The notes beneath the pieces are model-generated. The model saw only the letters and a list, made by a program, of their open reading frames with translations, did not search any database and was not told the DNA's origin. The position numbers were made by a program, and so were the translations under genes. A DNA stretch of 64,000 bases from Streptomyces sp. NBC_00091 (GTDB lineage: Bacteria; Actinomycetota; Actinomycetes; Streptomycetales; Streptomycetaceae), in the NCBI RefSeq assembly GCF_026343185.1, contig NZ_JAPEMA010000001.1:1674001-1738000 (forward strand), given 5' to 3'. Positions 55,658-64,000 of this stretch are shown in pieces. Each line of letters begins with the position of its first letter. Within the stretch, counting starts at the first letter, position 1.

Positions 55658-57126
55658 AGCTCGCCCAGCCTGCGGATCGCCGGGGCCACGCGCTGGACCC
55701 CGTGCCGGTAGGCCCCCCGGGCCGCCTCGCGCAGGTGCGCGCGCAGCCAGCGGCGGACCGCCGACTTCCCCGCGCCCTGCCGGACGGCGCCCGGCAGCGG
55801 GGTCCCGTCCGGGGCGAGGTGCTGGCGGGCCAGGATGCCGGGCAGGTACCGGGGGGCGGTGGTGAGGGTGTAGTACGGGGCCACGGGCGCCAGCCGGTCG
55901 CCCGCCAGCAGCGCGCCGAGGCGCTCCCGCGCGGCGGCGTACGGATCCGCGGGCCCCTGCCCGGCGGGCTCGGGAGCAGCCGGCTCGGGAGCAGCGGGCT
56001 CCGCCGCGTGCGGCTCCCGCCCGGCGGGCGCCGGCACGGTGGGCGCCGGAGCGGTCGGGGGCCGCTCGGCCGGGTGGGCGCGGGGTACGCCGTGGGCGGC
56101 GAGCCATCCGGGGTCGCCCTGCGGCAGCAGCCCCTCGTCCAGCTGGTCCCACGAGGCCAGGCAGCCGGAGCCGAGGAAGTGCTGGTTGCCGAGCGCCTCG
56201 CGGATGCCGAGGTCGGTCAGGACGGCGGTCGGGATCCCCCGGTGCAGGGACTCCAGGGCCGCGGTGGAGGACACCGTGACCAGCAGGTCGGCGGTGTCCA
56301 GCACCTCGCCCATGTTCCCGTAGACCAGGCGGCAGTTGGGCGGGAGCCCGGCGGGGAGCCGCTCGGCGAGGCGCTGGTAGGGGTGCTCCTCCAGGTGGGT
56401 GGTGTGCTCCCCCGGCTTGCTGCGCAGCTTGACCAGCACCTCGCGCTCCGGGTGGCGCCGCGCGTGCCCGGCGGCCCGCTCCAGCAGGTACGTGCGGTCC
56501 GCGCGGCTCTCGGGCACGGAGGGCTGCACCGCGAAGACCACCCGGTGGGCCTGGCTCCCGGCGCTCTCGTACGGGGCCCCGTCCAGGAACGGCAGGGCGG
56601 TCTCGGTGACGGCGTCCGGGTCCGCGCCCACCCCCTCGTACACGGCGCGGAAGCGGTCGGCGTCGTGGCGCGAGTTGGCGAGGACCAGGTCGGCGCCGTG
56701 CCGCAGCAGCAGCCCGTCGGCGAGCTTCTCGTAGACGACCCCGACGTACCCGGTGACGAACACGGGCCGGGCGGCCGGATCGGGCCACAGGGCGCGGGCC
56801 CCGTGCAGGACCGCCTGGACGGCGCCGCCGACGAGGGCCAGCACGACCACGTCGTACCGCTCGCGCCCGCTCGCGAGTTCGGCGAGGAACTCGGCGCAGG
56901 TCACCTCCGTCGCCCCGCCGGCTCCGACCTCGCCCAGCTGGCGCGCGGTGGGGGTGGCCCGGCCGCGCAGCAGGTAGCCGGTGACCCGGGGTTCCCCGGG
57001 GACGAGGCGGCGGGCGGTGAGGGCGCCCCATTTCCAGCGTGTGTCGGAATCGGCGAGTACGGCGATATGTTGATCGGCGCGACTGCTTCTGAGTGGCACT
57101 GGCACCCGGCAGAAGCTATTCCGCAT
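55654..57126 (-). CDS. Putative glycosyltransferase-like protein (DUF6716 type) of the nonulosonate cluster
   Basis: About 490 residues with a Rossmann-like N-terminus (IAVLADSDTRWKWGALTARR) and a GT-B-like second half (VLVKLRSKPGEHTTHLEEHP, VTVSSTAALESLHRGIPTAV). The C-terminus has a Pro/Ala-rich linker of 50 residues and a final helical domain (RRWLRAHLREAARGAYRHGV). It resembles a glycosyltransferase or a polymer-modification enzyme, but its reaction is unknown. The ATG at 57126 is tentative; GTGs at 57105 and 57099 and a TTG at 57153 are alternatives. It is the first gene of a minus-strand unit with the NeuA-NeuB fusion and the GT52-like gene. Confidence 0.75.
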   Translation of the reverse strand: MRNSFCRVPVPLRSSRADQHIAVLADSDTRWKWGALTARRLVPGEPRVTGYLLRGRATPTARQLGEVGAGGATEVTCAEFLAELASGRERYDVVVLALVGGAVQAVLHGARALWPDPAARPVFVTGYVGVVYEKLADGLLLRHGADLVLANSRHDADRFRAVYEGVGADPDAVTETALPFLDGAPYESAGSQAHRVVFAVQPSVPESRADRTYLLERAAGHARRHPEREVLVKLRSKPGEHTTHLEEHPYQRLAERLPAGLPPNCRLVYGNMGEVLDTADLLVTVSSTAALESLHRGIPTAVLTDLGIREALGNQHFLGSGCLASWDQLDEGLLPQGDPGWLAAHGVPRAHPAERPPTAPAPTVPAPAGREPHAAEPAAPEPAAPEPAGQGPADPYAAARERLGALLAGDRLAPVAPYYTLTTAPRYLPGILARQHLAPDGTPLPGAVRQGAGKSAVRRWLRAHLREAARGAYRHGVQRVAPAIRRLGEL

Positions 57127-57245
57127 TTCCGGTGTTCGGCCCAACGAACGCACAACGGAGGGTTAACAACCCGTCGACGAAATGCGAAAGCGTCCGGGTT
57201 AACGCGCCCGCCCCGCGTCGTTCACATGGAATCCGCATCCGGGCC

Positions 57246-58259
57246 ATGGTGAATGCCGGGGTACGCCCTAATGTCTCGCGGGTGCTCAAGCTCTCTGTTG
57301 TCGTGCCGTTCTACAACGTGCAGACGTACGCACCGGATGCCCTGAAGAGTCTCGAACTCAACGCCCGCGAGGACTTCGAGTTCCTGCTCGTCGACGACCG
57401 CTCCACGGACGGGACGCCGGGGCTGCTGGAACGCGCGGCCGCCGGCGGGCTCCCGGGGGCGGTGCACCTCAGACGGGACCGCAACGGCGGGCTGGCCACC
57501 GCCCGCAACACCGGGCTGGACGCGGCGCGCGGGGAGTACATCGCCTTCCTGGACGGCGACGACTGGCTGGCGCCGGGCCACCTCGCCCGCACTCTGGCCG
57601 CCATCGAGGCGCTGAGCTGCGATTTCGTACGCACCGACCACGTCCAGGTGACGGGCCGGGCGCGGACCGTGCAGCGGGTGCCGTACGGGCCCGAGGCGGT
57701 GGTGGGCGATCCGCGCGCCGGGATCCTGCCGGTCTCGCGGGCCACGGCGGTGGACTATCCGTACGCCTGGGCGGGGATGTACCACCGGCGGCTGCTGGAC
57801 CGGGGGCTGCTGCACTTCACCGACGGGCTGCGGACGGCGGAGGACCGGCCGTGGATCTGGCGGCTGCACCGCGAGGCCGGCTCCTTCGCGGCGGTGGGGC
57901 TGCCCGGGGTCTTCTACCGGCGGGGCATTTCCACCTCGTTGACGCAGATCGGGGACGAGCGTCAGCTCGATTTCATTCGAGCATTTGATCAAGTCCTGAC
58001 GGACACGATGGCCGACCCGGAATCCGAACTGTTGATCCCCAAGGCCGTCCGAACATATTGCGCGATTATCGCGCACCATATCGGCTCCATCGAAAGGTTC
58101 GAACCGGCCGTGGCGAAAAAACTCCGCTCGAAGAGCGCGGCCGCCCTCGGCCGCATGCCCGGGCCGGTGCTGGACCAGGTCCTCGACTCGATGGACGCCG
58201 AACGCTCCGCCCTGCTGCGCAGGCTGCGGCGCCGCACCCCTTCCGGCGCCGCCGCGTGA
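57246..58259 (+). CDS. Family 2 glycosyltransferase of the nonulosonate cluster
   Basis: A 337-residue inverting glycosyltransferase. The N-terminal LKLSVVVPFYNVQTYAPDAL and LLVDDRSTDGTPGLLE, and the DxD-type IAFLDGDDWLAPGHL, are clear GT2 motifs. The second half has ED in RTAEDRPWIWRLHREAG, likely the catalytic base region. A C-terminal all-helical part of about 90 residues resembles the trimerising tails of TarP/TagF-like enzymes. The ATG at 57246 is tentative. Its stop overlaps the next gene as GTGA. It is divergent from the minus-strand half of the cluster; the DUF6716 gene starts 120 bp away. Confidence 0.88.
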   Translation: MVNAGVRPNVSRVLKLSVVVPFYNVQTYAPDALKSLELNAREDFEFLLVDDRSTDGTPGLLERAAAGGLPGAVHLRRDRNGGLATARNTGLDAARGEYIAFLDGDDWLAPGHLARTLAAIEALSCDFVRTDHVQVTGRARTVQRVPYGPEAVVGDPRAGILPVSRATAVDYPYAWAGMYHRRLLDRGLLHFTDGLRTAEDRPWIWRLHREAGSFAAVGLPGVFYRRGISTSLTQIGDERQLDFIRAFDQVLTDTMADPESELLIPKAVRTYCAIIAHHIGSIERFEPAVAKKLRSKSAAALGRMPGPVLDQVLDSMDAERSALLRRLRRRTPSGAAA

Positions 58260-59590
58260 ACGTCACCCAGATCTTCCTCGCCTCCACCCTCTACGGGGCG
58301 ACCACCCTCGCCGCCGCCCTCGACGCGGGCAGCCTCCCGCCCGCCGCCCGCCGGATCCTGCTGACCAGCAACCACTCCCTCACCCCCGAGATCACCCCCG
58401 GGCTCGAGGCCATGCCGGGCTTCGGCGCGCTGCGGACCCGCTTCGACGAGGTGCTCGACTGGAACGATGTCATCGCCCCCCAGCACCCCAGCACCTGGGC
58501 CCCGCGCCCGGAGGACGTCCCGATGTGGGAGCGGCAGCTGCGCCGGCTGTGGGGACTCGGCGAGGACCGGGTCGAACTGGTCGTGGAGTCCCTCCAGGTG
58601 CCGCCCGCGCAGAGCCTTTGCCGGCTGTTCCCTGGGGCGGCGGTCGATGTCTACGCCGACGGGCTGATGTCGTACGGGCCCACCCGCTTCCGGCTCGACC
58701 CGCAGATCGGCATGCGGGTGCGGCGGGTGCTCCACCTGGACCTGGTCCCGGGGCTGGAGCCCCTGCTGCTGACGGAGTTCGGGGTGCGGGGGGAGCTGGT
58801 CCCGGCGCCGGCCGTGCTGAAGGTCCTGGCGGAGCTGGCCGAACAGGCGGAACTCCCCGCAGGGCCCGGCGGCGAGGAGCTCGAGGAGGAGGCGCCCGCC
58901 CTGCTGCTGGGCCAGTACCTGTCGGCGCTGGACCTGATGTCCTCCGACGAGGAGGAGGAACTGCACGCCGACATGGTGCGCGGGGCCTGCGAGTGGGGCC
59001 ACCGGGAGCTGGTGTTCAAACCGCATCCGAGCGCCCCGGCGGCGTACTGGCGGCGGGCACAGGCCGAGGCCGACCGGCTCGGGGCGCGCCTGACGGTGCT
59101 GGCGGCCCCGGTACCGGCCGAGACCCTGTACCAGCGGCTGCGCCCGGCGCTGGTGGTGGGCTGCTTCTCGACGGGGCTGCTGACGGCGCGGGCGCTGTAC
59201 GGGATCCCGGTGGCGCGCACTGGGACGGCGGCGCTGCTGGCCCGCCTGGCCCCGTACCAGAACAGCAACCGGATCCCGCTGACCCTGGTGGACGCCCTGG
59301 TCCCGGACCTGCTCGGGCCGCCGCAGGACCCCCCGGCCGATCTGGCCGGCCTGGTCGCGGCGGTGGGCTTCACCATGCAGCCCCGGATCCTGGCCGGCCG
59401 CCGCGCGGAGGCCGAGGCCTACCTCGCGCGGAACCTGACCCCGCAGACCCGGCGCTACTTCGGCCGGCGCCGGCTGACCACGCTGGGCCTGCCCGGCGGG
59501 ATCCCCGCGCAGCTGTCGTTCCTGCCCAGGAGCCCGGCCGTGCGCCGGACGGTGCACCGGCTGCGCAAACGGCTGCGCCGGGTCAGCTGA
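58256..59590 (+). CDS. Polysialyltransferase-family protein (poly-nonulosonate polymerase candidate)
   Basis: A 444-residue protein of the alpha-2,8-polysialyltransferase family. It starts VNVTQIFLASTLYGATTLAA. The conserved motifs are an acidic-Gly motif in AVDVYADGLMSYGPTRF, an HP motif in ELVFKPHPSAPAAYW, and an ST motif in VGCFSTGLLTARALYG. In S. coelicolor the matching region has been linked to a poly-Kdn (teichulosonic acid) wall polymer, as I recall, so this is the likely chain-making enzyme. It overlaps the GT2 gene stop by four bases and the convergent LeuE gene by eight bases. Confidence 0.85.
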   Translation: MNVTQIFLASTLYGATTLAAALDAGSLPPAARRILLTSNHSLTPEITPGLEAMPGFGALRTRFDEVLDWNDVIAPQHPSTWAPRPEDVPMWERQLRRLWGLGEDRVELVVESLQVPPAQSLCRLFPGAAVDVYADGLMSYGPTRFRLDPQIGMRVRRVLHLDLVPGLEPLLLTEFGVRGELVPAPAVLKVLAELAEQAELPAGPGGEELEEEAPALLLGQYLSALDLMSSDEEEELHADMVRGACEWGHRELVFKPHPSAPAAYWRRAQAEADRLGARLTVLAAPVPAETLYQRLRPALVVGCFSTGLLTARALYGIPVARTGTAALLARLAPYQNSNRIPLTLVDALVPDLLGPPQDPPADLAGLVAAVGFTMQPRILAGRRAEAEAYLARNLTPQTRRYFGRRRLTTLGLPGGIPAQLSFLPRSPAVRRTVHRLRKRLRRVS

Positions 59591-60233
59591 CGGCGAGCTT
59601 GGCGGCGAAGCCGAGGAAGATCACGCCCGCCGCCGAGGTCGCCCCGGCCGACAGCCGCTTGCGGCGGCGGAAGGCGGCGGACAGCCGGGTGCCGGCGAAT
59701 ATCAGGGTGGACAGGTAGAGGAAGCTGACCAGCTGGCCGACGGTCCCGAGCAGCAGGAACGAGAGCGCCGGGTAGGCGTAGCCGGGGTCGACGAACTGCA
59801 CGAAGAAGGACAGCAGGAAGAGGATGGCCTTCGGGTTGAGCAGGCTGACCAGCAGCGCCCGCCGGTACGGCCGCTCGGCCGCGCCGGCCGTCTCCTCCCC
59901 GGCGGCCTGCTCCTCCTGCCTGACCGCGCGGGTGCGCCACATGCCCCAGGCGGCCCGCATCATGCCGACGGCCAGCCACCCCAGGTAGCCGGCGCCGAGC
60001 ACCTTGACCACGGTGAACAGCACCGGGCTGGCCTGGAGCAGCGCGCCCGCGCCGACCGCCGCGAGCACCATCAGCACGGTGTCCCCGGTGAACACCCCGC
60101 AGGCGGCCCGGTAGCCCTCCTTGATCCCACGCCGTGAGGCGACGGAGAGCACGTAGAGCGAGTTCGGCCCCGGCAGCAGCACGATCAGTACGACGGCGGC
60201 GAAATAAGTAGGAAGATCTGTCACACCCAGCAT
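59583..60233 (-). CDS. LysE/RhtB-family exporter, LeuE type
   Basis: A 216-residue membrane protein with six predicted helices. The N-terminal AAVVLIVLLPGPNSLYVLSV with PGPN and the GYRAACGVFTGDTVLMVLAA segment match the E. coli leucine exporter LeuE. Export of amino acids is likely; the substrate is not proven. The ATG at 60233 (MLGVTDLPTYF) was chosen over a GTG nine codons upstream. It converges on the polysialyltransferase gene with an 8-base overlap. Confidence 0.88.
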   Translation of the reverse strand: MLGVTDLPTYFAAVVLIVLLPGPNSLYVLSVASRRGIKEGYRAACGVFTGDTVLMVLAAVGAGALLQASPVLFTVVKVLGAGYLGWLAVGMMRAAWGMWRTRAVRQEEQAAGEETAGAAERPYRRALLVSLLNPKAILFLLSFFVQFVDPGYAYPALSFLLLGTVGQLVSFLYLSTLIFAGTRLSAAFRRRKRLSAGATSAAGVIFLGFAAKLAVS

Positions 60234-60278
60234 GCGCAGGAGTGTCGCATGGGGACACACCTGTCACGCCAGTCGTTT

Positions 60279-61868
<1,590 letters not shown>

Positions 61869-61997
61869 GACGTGAACCTCCGTGTCCGTGGAGCCGGGCC
61901 GCTGGTCACAATGGGGCAACATCGCGGGTTCGTCCGCAACTGTCCACGCCCGTCAGGCATCACCTAGATACACGACGTTGAATTCGGGGGACCCGCC

Positions 61998-62870
61998 ATG
62001 CACCGACAGAGAGCCGTCATCCGCACGCTCGGCCTGGCCGCGGCCGTCGCGCTCGCCGCGACCGCCTGCGGCCCCCAGAACGCCGGCGCCGGGCCGGCGT
62101 CGCCCTCCTCGCCTCCGGCGGGCAGCTCCCCCGCGGCCTCCCCGTCCGCGAAGGACGACAAGCCGGGCTCGCCCTCGCCCTCCGCCCCGCCCTCGCAGTC
62201 CCCCTCGTCCTCGCCCTCGGAGTCCGCCGCCCCCGGGCCCAAGCCGCTCATGGCCAACGGCGACGAGAACGACCAGGTCCGTGAACTCCAGGCCCGGCTG
62301 CGCCAGCTCAAGCTGGTGTCCACGGCGCCCACCGGCTTCTACGGCTCGAAGACGACCGCCGCGGTCAAGACCTTCCAGTCGCAGCACGGGCTGGGAGCGA
62401 CCGGTGCGGTGGACGAGGCGACCTGGCAGAAGCTGCAGGGCCTGAGCCGCAAGCCGACGGACGAGGAGCTGCGCCCGCCGACCACCAACGAGGTGGACGC
62501 CCCGGACCCGCGCTGCATGCAGGGCCGGGTGATGTGCATCAGCAAGGAGAGCCGCACCCTCGCCTGGATGATCGACGGCAAGGTCGTCTCCACGATGGAC
62601 GTGCGCTTCGGCTCGGAGAACACGCCGACCCGTGAGGGCCTGTTCAAGGTGGAGTGGAAGGCCCGGGAGTGGACGTCGACGATCTACCACACGTCGATGC
62701 CGTACTCGATGTTCTTCAGCGAGGGCCAGGCCGTGCACTACTCGTCCGACTTCGCCGCCCGCGGCTACTCCGGCGCCTCGCACGGGTGCGTGAACGTCCG
62801 GGACAAGGGGAAGCTGTCGGCGCTGTTCGACCAGGTGAAGGTGGGCGACAAGGTCGTCGTCTACTGGTGA
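61998..62870 (+). CDS. Peptidoglycan-binding L,D-transpeptidase lipoprotein
   Basis: A 290-residue protein with a lipobox ATAC (Cys24), a Ser/Pro/Ala linker of about 60 residues, a peptidoglycan-binding domain (VRELQARLRQLKLVSTAPTG, then FYGSKTTAAVKTFQSQHGLG) and a YkuD domain ending with YSGASHGCVNVRDKG (Cys264). The conserved IYHTSMPYSMFFSEG and AVHYSSDFAARG are present. All catalytic motifs look intact. This is the third L,D-transpeptidase of the window and the second with a PG-binding domain; compared with 41842-42549 it is a lipoprotein and keeps SHGC. The gene is divergent from the mutase gene. Confidence 0.92.
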   Translation: MHRQRAVIRTLGLAAAVALAATACGPQNAGAGPASPSSPPAGSSPAASPSAKDDKPGSPSPSAPPSQSPSSSPSESAAPGPKPLMANGDENDQVRELQARLRQLKLVSTAPTGFYGSKTTAAVKTFQSQHGLGATGAVDEATWQKLQGLSRKPTDEELRPPTTNEVDAPDPRCMQGRVMCISKESRTLAWMIDGKVVSTMDVRFGSENTPTREGLFKVEWKAREWTSTIYHTSMPYSMFFSEGQAVHYSSDFAARGYSGASHGCVNVRDKGKLSALFDQVKVGDKVVVYW

Positions 62871-63040
62871 GCGGGTCGTAGAGGAGTGAGGGCGCGGGCA
62901 GGGCCGGGGGAACGTGCCCCGCCCGCGCCGGTTGCGCCGAGCCCAGGGGTACGGGGGGAACCCCGGCTCGTGCGCGGCCGATGACCAGTCGGCTCGATAC
63001 GTACTGCGCCGGCGGTTCGAAAAGTGTTACTGCCCCCGTG

Positions 63041-64000
63041 TCAGCGGGTGCGGAAGCCGAGCGCGCCGCCCGAGAGCGGGGACGTCGACGGGAGCGGGGC
63101 GCTGCCCTGGTCGACGGGGCTGCCCTGCGGGAGGCCGCCCCGGGTGGCTCCGTCCAGCAGGGTCGCGCAGAAGCGCTGGACCTTGGCGGCCCCGCCCGCG
63201 AGCTTGGAGAGGTACTCGCGGTTTTCGTCGCCGAGCTTCTTCGCCTTGTTGTCCCGGCACAGTTCCTCGGGGCTGGGCTTCTCCGTCGCGCCCTGGTCCC
63301 TGCCGCCGGCGGTGCTGCCGCCGGCGTTGTCGGTGAACTTGTCGCGGGCGCCGTCCTGGCCCGTGCCGGCTCCGGTGCCCGTGGTGGCCGTGCCGGGCGG
63401 CAGCGACAGGCTGGGGACGGTCCCGGGGATCGTACGGGTCTCCGTACCCGGCATCCGCGAGGCGCCCGGGCTGGGCGAGGAGCCGTCCCCGCCGAACTGC
63501 GGGGTGGGCCGCAGCTGCGGAACGAGGGTGGGGCCGGCGGTGTCCCCGGCGGGCGCCGGGTCCGAGTCGGCGCTGACCGAGACGGCCGGGGCGGGGCCCG
63601 CCGTCAGGTGCGCGGCGCGGTCCAGCAGGCCGCTGCCGGCCGCGGCCGCGATCCCGCCGACGGCGACGCCGGCCAGCGCGGCCGCCAGCCCGAACCGGGC
63701 GGCCGTGCGGGGCGCCGCTGCGCGGGGATCCGTACGGCCGGTACGGGGGCCAGGTCGACCAGGGGTTCGTGGGCGCCGCCGGCCGCGGGCGCGCCGAAGC
63801 CCGCCGCGGCAGCCGTCGCGGGCGCCTTGGCGCGGGCCGCGCGGAAGGCGGCCAGGGCGGCTTCCTCGCCGGGCAGTTCCGCCCCGGTGGGGCGGGGCGG
63901 GGCCAGGGCGTCGAGGGCCGCCCGCAGGCGGGCGGCCTCGGCCCGGGCGCGCGGGTCGGCGCCGGGTCCGTCCGGGCCGGGGACTCCTCCGCGCAGCAGC
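63041..64000 (-). CDS. Partial membrane-anchored protein with apparent frameshift (5' end outside window)
   Basis: The C-terminal part is read in one frame (63041 to about 63735): a membrane helix RFGLAAALAGVAVGGIAAAA, then a Pro/Ser/Thr-rich region and a helical end with two Cys (ELCRDNKAKKLGDENREYLS, KVQRFCATLLDG). Upstream of about 63735 this frame becomes shadow-like (RGRQGARDGCRG), while a different frame is protein-like up to the edge (EEAALAAFRAARAKAPATAA, then EPLVDLAPVPAVRI). A frameshift at about 63700-63740 is thus likely, either a sequencing error in a GC run or a real mutation. The layout, with acidic-basic N-terminal part, single helix and extracellular tail, resembles proteins encoded next to ECF sigma factors. 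No domain name is assigned. Confidence 0.5.
   Translation of the reverse strand, partial: AAARRSPRPGRTRRRPARPGRGRPPAGGPRRPGPAPPHRGGTARRGSRPGRLPRGPRQGARDGCRGGLRRARGRRRPRTPGRPGPRTGRTDPRAAAPRTAARFGLAAALAGVAVGGIAAAAGSGLLDRAAHLTAGPAPAVSVSADSDPAPAGDTAGPTLVPQLRPTPQFGGDGSSPSPGASRMPGTETRTIPGTVPSLSLPPGTATTGTGAGTGQDGARDKFTDNAGGSTAGGRDQGATEKPSPEELCRDNKAKKLGDENREYLSKLAGGAAKVQRFCATLLDGATRGGLPQGSPVDQGSAPLPSTSPLSGGALGFRTR

Noticed and set aside
55658..57031. Extension of the NeuA-NeuB reading frame upstream to 57031 (1036 codons)
   Set aside because: The extra part is Arg/Pro/Gly noise and lies over the DUF6716 gene in another frame. The GTGA overlap marks the true start.

Overview
The window is very GC-rich and GC3-biased, uses GTG and TTG starts, and has many 4-base ATGA/GTGA gene overlaps. 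Its gene order matches, from memory, the core chromosome of Streptomyces coelicolor around SCO4866-SCO4935. I therefore read it as a Streptomyces chromosome core region. No IS element, prophage, CRISPR array, tRNA or rRNA gene is visible.

Layout. 1-10.3 kb: tail of an MmyB-type regulator, an acetyltransferase, an Ig-type L,D-transpeptidase lipoprotein, a mini cell-wall protein with a sortase-like LADTG tail, hutH, a GAF-GGDEF diguanylate cyclase, an enoyl-CoA hydratase, the class III adenylate cyclase and biotin-protein ligase. 10.4-15.7 kb: acyl-CoA carboxylase genes (pccB, epsilon subunit, biotinylated alpha subunit) around maf; the ligase next door is their natural biotinylating enzyme. 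15.8-22 kb: DeoR regulator, LpdA-like flavoprotein, purine nucleoside phosphorylase and a phosphosugar mutase. 22.2-24.9 kb: a small accessory module (XRE-TPR regulator plus three small proteins) flanked by palindromic DNA. 24.9-28.6 kb: AfsQ1/AfsQ2/AfsQ3 and divergent SigQ with an intact AfsQ1 box. 28.8-37.7 kb: uridine kinase-like protein, a deoC-aldehyde dehydrogenase operon, several membrane and secreted proteins, and adenosine deaminase. 37.8-43.9 kb: degenerate hydrolase, cupin, LysR/MFS pair, L,D-transpeptidase and an ECF sigma factor with a SnoaL tail. 44-51.1 kb: deoA, cdd and a BMP-type nucleoside ABC transporter. 51.4-59.6 kb: M20 amidohydrolase and a nonulosonic-acid (sialic/Kdn-type) wall-polymer cluster. 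59.6-64 kb: LeuE-like exporter, an acyl-CoA mutase large subunit, a third L,D-transpeptidase, and a partial gene with an apparent frameshift.

The strongest system-level observation is a nucleoside regulon. A palindrome CTACGCGCGTAG, exact or with one or two changes, sits just upstream of six separate transcription units: purine nucleoside phosphorylase, deoC-ALDH, add, deoA, the ABC transporter-cdd operon, and the BMP lipoprotein. Together these import nucleosides, deaminate and phosphorolyse them, isomerise the pentose phosphate, split deoxyribose-5-P and oxidise the acetaldehyde. The regulator is not identified; the DeoR protein in the window is only a candidate.

Other notable points: a CMP-nonulosonate synthetase fused in frame to a NeuB-type synthase; two different sialyltransferase-like glycosyltransferases in one cluster; an ABC ATPase with no ATG/GTG/TTG start, for which ATC behind a good Shine-Dalgarno is the best start; and a dispersed family of very large intergenic inverted repeats, up to about 440 bp.
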